From assembly GCF_005405265.1 (NCBI RefSeq), contig NZ_BJDS01000008.1:94269-158268 (forward strand): DNA of 64,000 nucleotides, read 5' to 3'. The position numbers and the translations under genes are program-made. Source of the DNA: Enterococcus songbeiensis. Its GTDB lineage: Bacteria > Bacillota > Bacilli > Lactobacillales > Enterococcaceae. Positions 1-8,915 of this stretch are shown one piece after another. Within the stretch, counting starts at the first letter, position 1; every line of letters starts with the position of its first letter. The notes under the pieces are model-generated. The model searched no databases. It saw only the letters and a list, made by a program, of their open reading frames with translations, and was not told where the DNA came from.

Positions 1-68
1 ATTGTAATTTTGGCTTTCTTCAATTACTGTTATAAGAAATACCATTGCTGAAGGAGACAACCGATAAG

Positions 69-1286
69 ATGAAAAATTTTGCAAAATCAAATAAGCTTGA
101 AGGCGTCAGCTATGATGTTCGAGGACCGGTTTTGGAAGAAGCAGAACGAATGCAGGAGGAAGGAATCAGTATTTTAAAGCTGAATACTGGAAATCCGGCT
201 CCTTTTGGGTTTGAGGCACCGAATGAAATCATTCGAGATTTGATTATGAACGTCCGTGATTCAGAAGGCTATTCAGATTCGAAAGGAATTTTTGCTGCCC
301 GCAAAGCAATCGAGCAATATTGTCAGTTAAAGAAATTTCCTAATGTCACTATCAATGATATTTATACTGGAAACGGCGTCAGTGAATTGATTACCCTGTG
401 TATGCAGGGGTTGTGTAACAACGGCGATGAAATTCTTGTACCTGCTCCAGATTACCCATTGTGGACCGCTTCTGTTTCTTTAGCTGGAGGAAAACCGGTT
501 CATTATATTTGTGATGAACAAAGTGAATGGTATCCAGATCTTGCCGATATTCGTTCGAAGGTCACGGATAAAACGAAAGCAATCATTATTATCAATCCCA
601 ATAATCCTACAGGAGCATTGTATCCAAAAGAAATTTTGGAAGGCATCGTGGAGATTGCCAGAGAAAATGATTTGATTATTTTTTCTGATGAAATCTATGA
701 TCGATTGGTGATGGATGGACGTCAACATATCCCAATTGCTACGTTAGCACCTGATCGTTTTGTCGTTACTTTGAATGGATTATCTAAATCTCATCGTGTA
801 GCCGGTTTTCGAGTTGGCTGGATGGTGTTGAGCGGAAACAAAGCCCACGCAAAAGATTATATTGAAGGTTTGAATATGCTGTCTTCAATGCGCTTGTGCT
901 CGAACGTTCTTTCCCAACAAATCATTCAAACGGCTCTAGGTGGGTATCAAAGTGTGGATGACTTGCTGTTGCCCGGGGGACGTATTTATGAGCAAAGGGA
1001 ATATATTTACAAAGCAATCAATGATATTCCCGGTTTATCCGCGGTGAAACCGAAAGCAGCCTTTTATATTTTCCCGAAAATCGATACCAAAAGGTTTAAT
1101 ATTACGAATGATGAACAATTTGTTCTGGATTTCTTGCATCAGCATAAAATTTTGCTGGTTCATGGCGGCGGCTTCAACTGGGAAGCACCGGATCATTTTC
1201 GTCTCGTTTATTTACCAAAAATGGACGACTTAAAATGGACGACGGCTAAAATGCGAGAATTTTTAGCTACCTATCAACAAAAATAA
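69..1286 (+). CDS. PLP-dependent aminotransferase, AlaA-like
   Basis: A 405-residue fold-type I aminotransferase that probably makes alanine from pyruvate and glutamate in the cytoplasm; the exact amino-acid pair is inferred from family resemblance. The motif NPNNPTG lies near residues 176-182 and the pyridoxal-phosphate lysine is K240 in SKSHRVAGFRVGW. The length is normal for the AlaA/AspC-like family. I chose the ATG at 69 because AAGGAGA at 51-57 sits 11 nt before it; an in-frame TTG at 45 has no ribosome site. The gene is alone, since a strong hairpin terminator follows directly. Its own promoter lies outside or at the very start of the window. Confidence 0.88.
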   Translation: MKNFAKSNKLEGVSYDVRGPVLEEAERMQEEGISILKLNTGNPAPFGFEAPNEIIRDLIMNVRDSEGYSDSKGIFAARKAIEQYCQLKKFPNVTINDIYTGNGVSELITLCMQGLCNNGDEILVPAPDYPLWTASVSLAGGKPVHYICDEQSEWYPDLADIRSKVTDKTKAIIIINPNNPTGALYPKEILEGIVEIARENDLIIFSDEIYDRLVMDGRQHIPIATLAPDRFVVTLNGLSKSHRVAGFRVGWMVLSGNKAHAKDYIEGLNMLSSMRLCSNVLSQQIIQTALGGYQSVDDLLLPGGRIYEQREYIYKAINDIPGLSAVKPKAAFYIFPKIDTKRFNITNDEQFVLDFLHQHKILLVHGGGFNWEAPDHFRLVYLPKMDDLKWTTAKMREFLATYQQK

Positions 1287-1287
1287 G

Positions 1288-1348
1288 CAAAACAGCATTT
1301 TCCAACTGAGGACTTCTTTCGGCCCCTGTGTTGGAGAATGCTGTTTTT
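1288..1348 (+). terminator. Rho-independent terminator with long loop
   Basis: The arms AAACAGCATTTTCCAAC and GTTGGAGAATGCTGTTT pair almost perfectly and are followed by a T run. The loop is unusually long (about 24 nt) and contains GAGGACTTCTT (1308-1318), which recurs in the terminator near 19020. Confidence 0.9.
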
Positions 1349-1435
1349 TATGTTAAATGATAAATTAATGAAATAAAAATCGTATTAGTAGACAAAAATA
1401 GGTCCCGTTTGTTATTTTGACAAATAAGAATACGA

Positions 1436-1476
1436 GAAAAAATAGCTACAAGAAGCAACCAGAAGAAGCAGCTATC
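1436..1476 (-). terminator. Probable terminator of the DUF2187-like gene
   Basis: On the minus strand ATAGCT (1475-1470) pairs with AGCTAT (1447-1442) and is followed by TTTTTT. The stem is only 6 bp with a 22-nt loop, so this is a modest call. It sits just past the stop codon of the gene ending at 1483. Confidence 0.45.
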
Positions 1477-1482
1477 GTTTTG

Positions 1483-1668
1483 TTAAGGTAATATCGGGGA
1501 AGGTTCACAATCTTTTTTGCTGACAATCAGCCGATTTGCAAATTTTTCTGTGATTTCTTCACAGGAAGGTTCAGCAACATTGATTAAAAAAGAATTTTCA
1601 TATTCCTTTTCGATCCGGCCTTTAAATAATCGGTGCTTCCATTTAAACGTAACCAGCGCTTCACTCAT
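1483..1668 (-). CDS. Small DUF2187-like (YkvS-type) protein
   Basis: A 61-residue protein. The string KGRIEKEYENSFLINV and the later NRLIVSKKDCE resemble the KGxVEKxYENSVLV and VVNHKxY blocks of the small beta-rich DUF2187 family of Firmicutes, whose function is unknown. Length fits that family (about 55-65 residues). The start is ATG with TAGGAG 8-9 nt upstream on the minus strand. It is transcribed away from the XRE/TPR regulator at 1804, so the two share the intergenic promoter region. Family assignment is by eye; that the gene is real is well supported by its ribosome site and flanking terminator. Confidence 0.65.
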   Translation of the reverse strand: MSEALVTFKWKHRLFKGRIEKEYENSFLINVAEPSCEEITEKFANRLIVSKKDCEPSPILP

Positions 1669-1803
1669 GTAATCAACTCCTACTATATATTAATCGAAAA
1701 AAAATCATGATTTCTTGAGAGGGTAGTTAGTGTTCTTTTTGTATTATGTGATAAACTAAACAATAATGATAATGCGAATTAGCATATAAAAAAGGTGAGT
1801 TTT

Positions 1804-2634
1804 ATGGCGGAAAAATTTTCATTTGGCGGGGTCATTCGGGAAATTCGCAAAGAGCGGCAGTTATCGCAAAAAATGCTTAGTCAGGATATCTGTTCTCAAA
1901 GCGTTTTGAGTCGTATCGAAAATAATGAAGAATTACCTAATGTTTTGGTGATGCAACAATTATGTGAACGTTTGAACGTGACTATTGATCAGGTTATGTT
2001 GTTTCATCGCTATGATATTCAAAAAAGCCAACAAATTTTAGAACAGATGGAATATCATTTTTTTCATAATGAGTATGAAAAATTAGAAGAGTTGTTGGAG
2101 CAGACCCATGTATTGAATCAACTGTATCTCGATACAGACCTTCAATTGTATTACTACTATGAAGGTAGTTGCAAATTTTATCTGCATCAGGACTATAATG
2201 GTGCCTTGCTGAGTCTTAAGCAGGGACTTTCATATACTTTTCAAGTGAATAAAATCCATATGTCAGCCAATGAGATCCAGTTGCTTAGTTGTATCGGTCG
2301 AGTGTACTCAGCTTTAGGGGATACAGCACAAGCACAAACCCATCTGGAAAAAAGCATGACTCTTTATGGAGGGTTGCCAGCGCAACGCCGCAATAATCGG
2401 TTGACAAAAATTTTCTTCAACTATGGCAGTTTTTTACTGGAACAAAAAGACTATCAGCAGGCGTTAACTTTTGTCAGTCAGGGAATCGAGCTGGCTCATG
2501 CGAAAAAAAGTTATTACTATCTGGGAGAACTCTTTCAGTTAAAAGCACAACTTTTAGAAGCCTCTCAGAATAGAGAAGCCGCAGCACAGTATTTTACTCG
2601 TTACCGACAAATGGAAGAAATAAATAAAATTTAA
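1804..2634 (+). CDS. XRE-family regulator with TPR-like C-terminal domain
   Basis: A 276-residue transcription regulator of the Rgg/PlcR-like architecture. A helix-turn-helix covers about residues 8-62 (IREIRKERQLSQKMLSQ, then SRIENNEELPN). The rest is helical repeats typical of peptide- or ligand-sensing TPR domains (for example LEKSMTLYGGL, ALTFVSQGIELA). The ligand and targets are unknown. I place the start at ATG 1804 because AAAGGTG at 1791-1797 is well spaced; an in-frame GTG at 1795 lies inside that ribosome site. nagA follows at 77 nt with its own promoter, so control of nagA is possible but not shown. The upstream region holds an imperfect inverted repeat, TGATAAT-4 nt-ATTAGCA, that could be an operator. 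Confidence 0.8.
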   Translation: MAEKFSFGGVIREIRKERQLSQKMLSQDICSQSVLSRIENNEELPNVLVMQQLCERLNVTIDQVMLFHRYDIQKSQQILEQMEYHFFHNEYEKLEELLEQTHVLNQLYLDTDLQLYYYYEGSCKFYLHQDYNGALLSLKQGLSYTFQVNKIHMSANEIQLLSCIGRVYSALGDTAQAQTHLEKSMTLYGGLPAQRRNNRLTKIFFNYGSFLLEQKDYQQALTFVSQGIELAHAKKSYYYLGELFQLKAQLLEASQNREAAAQYFTRYRQMEEINKI

Positions 2635-2635
2635 A

Positions 2636-2681
2636 ATGGTGTAGACCTTTTCTTGACTTCTTTTGGCAATAGGAGTAGTTT
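2636..2681 (+). promoter_or_regulatory. nagA promoter with NagR (dre-like) operator
   Basis: ATGGTGTAGACC at 2636-2647 resembles the dre operator (consensus near ATTGGTATAGACAA or TGGTCTAGACCA) of GntR-type NagR/YvoA repressors of GlcNAc use. It lies just upstream of TTGACT (2653-2658), a 17-nt spacer and a weak -10 TAGTTT (2676-2681). The regulator itself is not in the window. Confidence 0.5.
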
Positions 2682-2710
2682 TAAATTAGAAAATTAAAGG
2701 AGCGAGTGCA

Positions 2711-3859
2711 ATGAAAACATTTATTTTTGCTGACAAGTTTTTCTTGAAATCTGGTGTAAAAGGACCCGGCTATTTAGAAATCACAGAAGGAAAATTTGGT
2801 GATTTTACTTCTGAATTGTCTGACAAGGACGCAAAAGTAATCGATCAAAGCGGAAAATGGATTGCCCCCGGCTTAGTGGATACACATATTCACGGTTTTA
2901 TGAATCATGACGTGATGGATAACGATGCAGAAGGAATCAAAGCAATGAGTGAAGGCTTGCTTTCTTGTGGTGTAACTTCTTTCTTGCCTACAACTTTGAC
3001 TTCCAGCAAGGAACGTTTGCGGGATGTAGCAGAAACTGTCGGCAAGGTGCATCAAGAGGTAACCGGAGCTAAAATTCAAGGTATTTATTTTGAAGGACCT
3101 TTCTTTACAGAAGAACATAAAGGTGCGCAAAATCCTTCTTATTTTGGTGATCCTGATTTGGCAACTTTCCATGAATGGCAAGAAGCTTCAGGCGGAATCA
3201 TCAAAAAAATTGCTTTAGCACCTGAACGTAAGGGTGTGGCAGAATTTGTGGAACAAGTGACCAGCGAAGGTGTGGTGGTTTCTTTAGGACACAGTAATGC
3301 AACCTTAGAAGAAGCACAGCACGCTGTTGAAGCGGGAGCGAGTGTTTTCGTTCATGCCTACAATGGAATGCGGGGATTGAATCACCGTGAACCAGGTATG
3401 GTTGGGGCATTATTGTCATTGGAACATGTTTTTTCTGAATTGATTTGTGATGGTCATCATGTTCATCCTCAAGCGGCAGAAATTTTGATGGAAAAAGCTG
3501 GACATGATCATGTGGCATTGATTACCGACTGTATGATGGCCGGAGGAATGCCTGATGGACATTATATGTTGGGAGAATTTCCGGTGGTAGTAAAAGACGG
3601 TACCGCCCGTTTAGAATCTGGAAATCTTGCCGGCAGTATCTTGAGATTAAAGGAAGCTATCAAAAATGTTGTTGACTGGGGAATTGCAACACCAGAACAA
3701 GCAGTGATGATGGGCTCATTAGTACCAGCTATCAGTTGTAAAATTGACGATGCCTGTGGATCAATCGCAAAAAATCGTGCTGCAGACTTTATCGTTTTAA
3801 ATCCAGATATGACGTTAGCCGCAACATATCTTGACGGAGTAGAACGTTACCACGCATAA
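2711..3859 (+). CDS. nagA: N-acetylglucosamine-6-phosphate deacetylase
   Basis: A 382-residue amidohydrolase that converts GlcNAc-6-P to glucosamine-6-P and acetate, feeding amino sugars to glycolysis or cell-wall precursor synthesis. The metal-site motif DTHIHG is at residues 57-62, with H194 in GHSNAT, H215 in VHAYNGM and the catalytic aspartate D273 in ITDCM. These are the landmarks of NagA, and the length is standard. The start is supported by AAAGGAG 10 nt upstream. A dre-like operator and promoter precede it and a strong terminator follows, so it is a single-gene unit. nagB is not nearby. Confidence 0.95.
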   Translation: MKTFIFADKFFLKSGVKGPGYLEITEGKFGDFTSELSDKDAKVIDQSGKWIAPGLVDTHIHGFMNHDVMDNDAEGIKAMSEGLLSCGVTSFLPTTLTSSKERLRDVAETVGKVHQEVTGAKIQGIYFEGPFFTEEHKGAQNPSYFGDPDLATFHEWQEASGGIIKKIALAPERKGVAEFVEQVTSEGVVVSLGHSNATLEEAQHAVEAGASVFVHAYNGMRGLNHREPGMVGALLSLEHVFSELICDGHHVHPQAAEILMEKAGHDHVALITDCMMAGGMPDGHYMLGEFPVVVKDGTARLESGNLAGSILRLKEAIKNVVDWGIATPEQAVMMGSLVPAISCKIDDACGSIAKNRAADFIVLNPDMTLAATYLDGVERYHA

Positions 3860-3874
3860 AAACAAATCAGACCG

Positions 3875-3921
3875 AACCGACTAGTTTCTGTTTTACGACA
3901 GAAATTAGTCGGTTTTTTTTT
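3875..3921 (+). terminator. Rho-independent terminator after nagA
   Basis: AACCGACTAGTTTCTGT pairs with ACAGAAATTAGTCGGTT, with one G-T pair and a short loop, followed by nine T residues. Confidence 0.95.
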
Positions 3922-4013
3922 GAAGAAATCCTTTTCTTTCCTAAAAGATAGCCGCGGTTTTCTTTCTGAATTATGGTACACTAGAAGGGAAATAACTAAA
4001 GGAGCAGGATACG

Positions 4014-4715
4014 ATGAGCTATATTGATGTCATTAATGAAGTAAAAAAATATCAAATGGGCGACACAACGATTATGGCAAATGATGGAATCACTTTTCCC
4101 GTTGAAAAAGGAGAAATCGCAGTTATCTTAGGTCCGAGTGGGGCGGGGAAATCCACCGTCTTAAATATACTTGGCGGCATGGACACCTGTGACAGTGGTC
4201 AAGTGGTGATCGATGGAGTGGATATTGCTGGATTTAACGCAAAACAATTAACGGAATATCGCCGTTACGATGTCGGTTTTGTTTTTCAATTTTATAATTT
4301 GGTTCCGAATTTGACTGCGAAAGAAAATGTAGAGTTAGCGTCACAAATTGTGAACGATGCCATGGATGCGGAAGAAGTTTTACTACAGGTCGGTCTAGGT
4401 AAACGGATGAATAATTTTCCGGCCCAGCTTTCTGGTGGAGAACAACAACGGGTGACGATTGCCCGGGCTTTAGCAAAAAAACCGAAACTTTTGTTGTGTG
4501 ATGAACCGACAGGAGCGCTGGATTATGAAACAGGAAAACAAATTTTACAGATTTTGCAGGACACGGCTCGGAATATGGGAACGACGGTCTTAATCATTAC
4601 CCATAATTCTCAGATTGCACCGATGGCTGACCGAGTGATCCGCATTAATGATGCAAAAGTTCGCAGCATTGAGGTCAATGAACAGCCGACACCGGTAGAT
4701 GAAATAGAATGGTAG
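4014..4715 (+). CDS. ABC exporter ATP-binding subunit (MacB/LolD type)
   Basis: A 233-residue ATPase that powers the large permease encoded 7 nt downstream. Walker A is GPSGAGKST (K46), the signature LSGGE is at 139-143 and Walker B with the catalytic glutamate is [12 protein letters not shown] (D163, E164). The [16 protein letters not shown] form is typical of the SalX/MacB branch, which works with FtsX-like permeases in export of peptides or antimicrobials or in mechanotransmission rather than import. The start has AAGGAG 9 nt upstream. An extended -10 (TGG TACACT, about 3974-3982) lies before it. The substrate is unknown. Confidence 0.93.
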   Translation: MSYIDVINEVKKYQMGDTTIMANDGITFPVEKGEIAVILGPSGAGKSTVLNILGGMDTCDSGQVVIDGVDIAGFNAKQLTEYRRYDVGFVFQFYNLVPNLTAKENVELASQIVNDAMDAEEVLLQVGLGKRMNNFPAQLSGGEQQRVTIARALAKKPKLLLCDEPTGALDYETGKQILQILQDTARNMGTTVLIITHNSQIAPMADRVIRINDAKVRSIEVNEQPTPVDEIEW

Positions 4716-4722
4716 GAAGAGA

Positions 4723-7700
4723 ATGAAGAAATCAGCGTTACTTAAAACAAGTCTCCGAGAAATCAAAAACTCTCCGGCACGCTTTTTTTCAATCTTAGGG
4801 ATTATTTTTTTAGGCGTTGCTTTTTTTTCCGGCATCGGGGCAACAGGTCCGGATATGATTCAATCTGCAGAAGATTATTATCAGAAACAACGTTTGGCAG
4901 ATGGGTCAGTCGCATCTACGTTGGGGGTTACTCAAAAAGATCTGGATCTGATTAAAGCTGATCCACAAGTTAAAAAAGCAGTACCGCAATATATGCTGGA
5001 TTTAAATTTGACAAAAGCAAATCAGGTGGTTCGTTTATTTGGGTTGTCGGATACATTGAATGACTACCTCCTGACGAAGGGGCGTTTGCCAGAAAAATCT
5101 GGAGAAATTGCGCTGGACGCAATCACTGATTTACAAGGGGAATACAAAATCGGTGATACCTTTGAAATTGCTAAAGAGGATGATCCGCAAAATCAAGTGA
5201 CCACCCACAAATTGAAAGTGGTTGGTTTTGTCCGTTCACCAGAATTTATTGAAAATGTGAAGCGGGGAAACACCAATGTTGGAACAGGCTCCGTTGATTA
5301 TTTTGGTGTAGTCTCAGAAAAAGATCTGGCTTTAGATGTATATTCGCGCATTCTGGTTACTTTCAATAGCACGAAGGATGAGACAGCGTACACGAAAAGT
5401 TATGAAGAAAAGGTTGATAGGGCACTTGAAAAACTGGAAACTACGTTGGATGACCGACCAGAGGAACGATTAGCCGAGGTCAAAGAAACAGCGGCAGCGG
5501 AACTGGACAAGGTAAAAAAACAAATCACTGACGGGGAACAGGCGTTAGATGCTGCGGAAGAAAAATTGGTCCAAGCAAAAAAAGAACTGGATCTGGGAAA
5601 ACAGACATTAGCAGAAAATGGAGCTCTATTGGCAAATGAAACCGCCCAAGCAGAACAAACCTTAGACACCAATGAAAAAGAACTTCTAGAAAAAGAAGCA
5701 GAATTAAATCAGCAGGCGCAGCAAATTGCCAGCCAGAAAGAACAATTGACCGCCGCAGAAGAAAAATTGGCAGAAGGACAGGAACAAACAGCAGAGGCAG
5801 AAAAGCAACAACAAGCATTGCAAAAAACAATCAGTGAAACGACCACTGGGGTGACGCAATACGAAACATTGTTAAACCAACTGCAACAAGCGGTCACGTT
5901 AAGCAAAGAAGAACTGGCAGCAACAATCGATGCCCAACAAGCCAATTGGTTATCCGTCTTGCGAAGCATTAAAAGCGACGCTGCAGTGATTGCACAGGCG
6001 GCCGCTTTAACACCGGAAACGGATGCGGCACAATTCCAAGAATTTGTTGCAGCAGTCAATAGTGAGAAGCAAAAAATAACCGCTCAACTTTCAACATTGC
6101 AAGCAGAAGCAGCCAAAATTGAACAAGCCCTCCAAGAAGCAACAACGGCGGCACAAACGTTGCAACAGCAAAAACAACAAATTCAGCAGGCGGAAGCGCA
6201 GATCCAAGCTGGTCGCAATCAGATTGACGCAGGAAAAACAGCGATTGCTGCTGGCCGTCAAGAGCTGGCAGAGCAGAAAGCTGCTGGAGAAGCGGAACTG
6301 GCAGAAGCTGATGAAAAATTAACAGAAGCTGAAACACAGTATCAGGATGGACTGGCAGAATTTCAAAAACAAACCAGCGAAAAAATGCCAAAACTTCAAG
6401 ATGCAAAGTTACAATTAAAGAATGAGACTGCTCGCTTAGATAAGTTAGAACCAGCAGAATATCTTTTCTCTGACCGAGAGGACAATCCGGGGTATACGGA
6501 ATATAAGCAAAATGCCGATCGAATTTCTTCTCTAGCAACTGTCTTTCCGATTATTTTCTTTTTGATTGCGGCTTTGGTCAGTTTGACAACCATGACCCGA
6601 ATGATCGAGGAAAAACGATCAGAAATTGGGACGTTCAAAGCATTGGGCTATAAGAACCATGAAATTGCACTGAAATTTCTCTTTTATTCCTTGAGTGCAG
6701 GTCTGATTGGTTCCGTTCTTGGTTTAGCCTTAGGTTTTTATTTATTTCCAAGTATCATTATTAGTGCTTATGGGCAACTCTACAATATAGAAAAATTTGT
6801 TACACCGTGGTATCTGAATTATTCACTGATCGGTATCGGAGTCGGCTTAGTTTGTACAGTAGGCGTTGCACTATTGACGTTGCGGATCGACTTGTTGAGT
6901 GCGCCAGCCAGCTTATTGCGTCCTAAAGCTCCTAAAGCGGGGAAACGGGTATGGTTGGAAGCCATTCGTCCTCTTTGGAGACGGTTGAGTTTTACACAAA
7001 AAGTAACGATGCGTAATTTGTTCCGTTATAAACTGCGGATGTTAATGACGATTTTTGGCATTGCCGGCTGTACGTCGATGATTTTGACCGGTTTTGGTTT
7101 GAGAGATTCCATCAGCGACATCGTTCCGATTCAGTTTGAAAAAATTTGGCATTATCAAGGAATCGTCACCTTCAATGAAAATGTGACACCGACACAGCGG
7201 GAAAAGTATGAAAAAACCGTGGTGACGTTACCTGATTTCGATGATCGGTTGCCGATTTCTTCTGAGGTACTGATGCTTTCCGGAGAAGGTCAAACGCCAC
7301 AAGATGTAACAGTTTATGTTCCTAAAAATCCTGATTCGGTAACGGATTTTATTTTATTCAACGATCGTAAAACGAATAAAAACCTGTCTTTGACTGACGA
7401 CGGGGCAATCATTAATGAAAAATTAGCCAATTTATTCAATTTACAGATTGGAGACACCATCGATTTAAAATCAACAGATCATACGTATTCGATGAAGGTA
7501 GCGGCGATTGCTGAAAATTATACCGGACATTTCGCTTATGTAACACCCACCTATTATCAAAAAATATTTGAAGAAGCACCAACCTACAATACTGAATTTC
7601 TGACCTTCTCAACAACAGTTTCGACAAAGCAGGAGGAAAAAATTGCTGAAACCTTGATGGAAAATGACGGAATTATCAATGTTTCCTTCTTGTCGGATTC

Positions 7701-8133
7701 TTCCCATGCTTTGGACGATACTACCGAAACATTGAACATTGTTGTATGGGTGCTGATTATTTCTGCCGGGTTGTTGGCATTCATCGTCTTGTATAATTTG
7801 AACAATATCAATATCTCGGAGCGAATCAGAGAATTATCCACCATCAAGGTACTAGGTTTTTATGACAAAGAAGTGACCATGTACATTTATCGGGAAAATA
7901 TTATTTTGACGATTTTAGGAATCTTGGCGGGATTATTCTTAGGAAAAATCGAACACGATTATGTTTTGAAGACAGTGGAACTGGATATGTTGATGTTTCC
8001 ACCAACGATTCATTCTATCAGCTATCTTTATTCGAGTTTAATTACGATTTTCTTTACGGTTGTGGTAGGAATCGTTATCTACTTTAAACTCAAGAAGGTT
8101 GATATGATTGAGGCATTGAAATCAAATGAATGA
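4723..8133 (+). CDS. Giant FtsX-like ABC permease with long coiled coil
   Basis: A 1136-residue membrane protein paired with the preceding ATPase. A first membrane segment is near residues 20-42. An extracytoplasmic region then carries a very long Ala/Gln/Glu/Lys-rich coiled coil, roughly residues 225-585. The first FtsX-like core is at 607-740 (starting VFPIIFFLIA), a transition segment is near 775-795, a second external domain follows to about 1000, and a final FtsX core covers about 1004-1130. Families of this type (YhgE-like or 'putative ABC transport system permease' with coiled coil) occur in Enterococcus and Streptococcus; the substrate is not known. It may act on the cell wall or in peptide export. 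The ATG at 4723 follows AGGAAGAG. Confidence 0.88.
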   Translation: MKKSALLKTSLREIKNSPARFFSILGIIFLGVAFFSGIGATGPDMIQSAEDYYQKQRLADGSVASTLGVTQKDLDLIKADPQVKKAVPQYMLDLNLTKANQVVRLFGLSDTLNDYLLTKGRLPEKSGEIALDAITDLQGEYKIGDTFEIAKEDDPQNQVTTHKLKVVGFVRSPEFIENVKRGNTNVGTGSVDYFGVVSEKDLALDVYSRILVTFNSTKDETAYTKSYEEKVDRALEKLETTLDDRPEERLAEVKETAAAELDKVKKQITDGEQALDAAEEKLVQAKKELDLGKQTLAENGALLANETAQAEQTLDTNEKELLEKEAELNQQAQQIASQKEQLTAAEEKLAEGQEQTAEAEKQQQALQKTISETTTGVTQYETLLNQLQQAVTLSKEELAATIDAQQANWLSVLRSIKSDAAVIAQAAALTPETDAAQFQEFVAAVNSEKQKITAQLSTLQAEAAKIEQALQEATTAAQTLQQQKQQIQQAEAQIQAGRNQIDAGKTAIAAGRQELAEQKAAGEAELAEADEKLTEAETQYQDGLAEFQKQTSEKMPKLQDAKLQLKNETARLDKLEPAEYLFSDREDNPGYTEYKQNADRISSLATVFPIIFFLIAALVSLTTMTRMIEEKRSEIGTFKALGYKNHEIALKFLFYSLSAGLIGSVLGLALGFYLFPSIIISAYGQLYNIEKFVTPWYLNYSLIGIGVGLVCTVGVALLTLRIDLLSAPASLLRPKAPKAGKRVWLEAIRPLWRRLSFTQKVTMRNLFRYKLRMLMTIFGIAGCTSMILTGFGLRDSISDIVPIQFEKIWHYQGIVTFNENVTPTQREKYEKTVVTLPDFDDRLPISSEVLMLSGEGQTPQDVTVYVPKNPDSVTDFILFNDRKTNKNLSLTDDGAIINEKLANLFNLQIGDTIDLKSTDHTYSMKVAAIAENYTGHFAYVTPTYYQKIFEEAPTYNTEFLTFSTTVSTKQEEKIAETLMENDGIINVSFLSDSSHALDDTTETLNIVVWVLIISAGLLAFIVLYNLNNINISERIRELSTIKVLGFYDKEVTMYIYRENIILTILGILAGLFLGKIEHDYVLKTVELDMLMFPPTIHSISYLYSSLITIFFTVVVGIVIYFKLKKVDMIEALKSNE

Positions 8134-8156
8134 GGACTAAAAAATTGGAAACAAAC

Positions 8157-8197
8157 AAAGCCCCGAAAAAACGACCAACCGTTTTTTTGGGGCTTTA
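8157..8197. terminator. Bidirectional terminator
   Basis: AAAGCCCCGAAAAAACG pairs with CGTTTTTTTGGGGCTTT around ACCAAC. A/T runs on both sides suit it to ending both the ABC operon and the convergent gene ending at 8204. Confidence 0.88.
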
Positions 8198-8203
8198 TGT
8201 TAA

Positions 8204-8803
8204 TTAGTGTTTATGATTTTTTGAACGTTCGATTTCTTTTTGAGTTTCTACTAGCATGATTTGTAGTTTTTCTTCCTTTCGTTTTAAAACCGCCAAATCT
8301 TCTGTGATTGCCTGTGCGGTTTCTGTTTCAGGTGGACGGATAACGAAATTAAGCGTAATGGCGATGAAGGTACCAATAAAGGTATCAATCACCCGCTGAA
8401 TAGCAAACAGGGAGGATTCTCCTTGGGGAACACTCAACGAGATCAACAGCATGGTCGCAATGGCAGAAATAATACCGGAATTGTTTTTGATGCCGTCAGA
8501 TACGATAATCACCACTGCCACAAAGAGGGGTAATACAAAAAGTTCTACAAGAAAATCATTGTGGAAATATTGCTTGATAAAAAAGAAAATAATCGCCATT
8601 ATGCCGCCAATTGTATTGCCAAGAACGCGAGAACGTCCGAAAGAAACGGTGGTGGTTAGGTCTTGGCGTAAAGAGAAAACAGCAGAGAGTGCGGCAATCA
8701 AAGGTTGTCCTCGATCAAGAAAACGAAAAAGCAGAATACAGATCATGACGGATAGGGCGGTTTTCATGGTGCGCATACCAATTCTGAATCGTCCGAAGTA
8801 CAT
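8204..8803 (-). CDS. Aromatic acid exporter family (ArAE_1/FUSC) membrane protein
   Basis: A 199-residue protein with the N-terminal half of the FUSC/ArAE family: the opening FGRFRIGMRTMKTALSVMI, then four or so membrane segments to about residue 150, with the conserved FSLRQDLTTTVSFGRSRVLG block between. It ends in a charged helical tail rather than the usual C-terminal soluble domain. Members are thought to export weak acids, but the B. subtilis homologues are uncharacterised. I chose ATG at 8803 because AAGGAGA lies 8 nt upstream; a longer in-frame start at 8827 has no ribosome site. It is divergent from a related gene at 8916, so the two paralogues probably share regulation. Confidence 0.82.
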   Translation of the reverse strand: MYFGRFRIGMRTMKTALSVMICILLFRFLDRGQPLIAALSAVFSLRQDLTTTVSFGRSRVLGNTIGGIMAIIFFFIKQYFHNDFLVELFVLPLFVAVVIIVSDGIKNNSGIISAIATMLLISLSVPQGESSLFAIQRVIDTFIGTFIAITLNFVIRPPETETAQAITEDLAVLKRKEEKLQIMLVETQKEIERSKNHKH

Positions 8804-8857
8804 AAAATTCTCCTTTTCCTTTATCATATCGAACTATCAAAATGATTGCCAGTTATA

Positions 8858-8883
8858 ACTGTTTTCGTTACTATAGAAACAGT
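8858..8883. promoter_or_regulatory. Inverted repeat between divergent ArAE genes
   Basis: ACTGTTT (8858-8864) and AAACAGT (8877-8883) form a perfect 7-bp inverted repeat with a 12-nt spacer in the divergent promoter region. The size and place suit a dimeric repressor (for example MarR or TetR type) acting on both genes, but no regulator lies beside it. Confidence 0.4.
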
Positions 8884-8915
8884 CGGAAAATCATCACGAA
8901 TCAGGAGGGCTCGTT

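Noticed and set aside
1760..1790. Fur- or metal-type operator before the XRE/TPR regulator (TGATAAT-4 nt-ATTAGCA)
   Set aside because: Imperfect symmetry and an AT-rich setting make a chance match likely; only mentioned in the gene entry.
5400..6538. Several long minus-strand frames opposite the coiled-coil region of the ABC permease
   Set aside because: They mirror the biased Gln/Ala/Glu codons of the real gene and have no ribosome sites.
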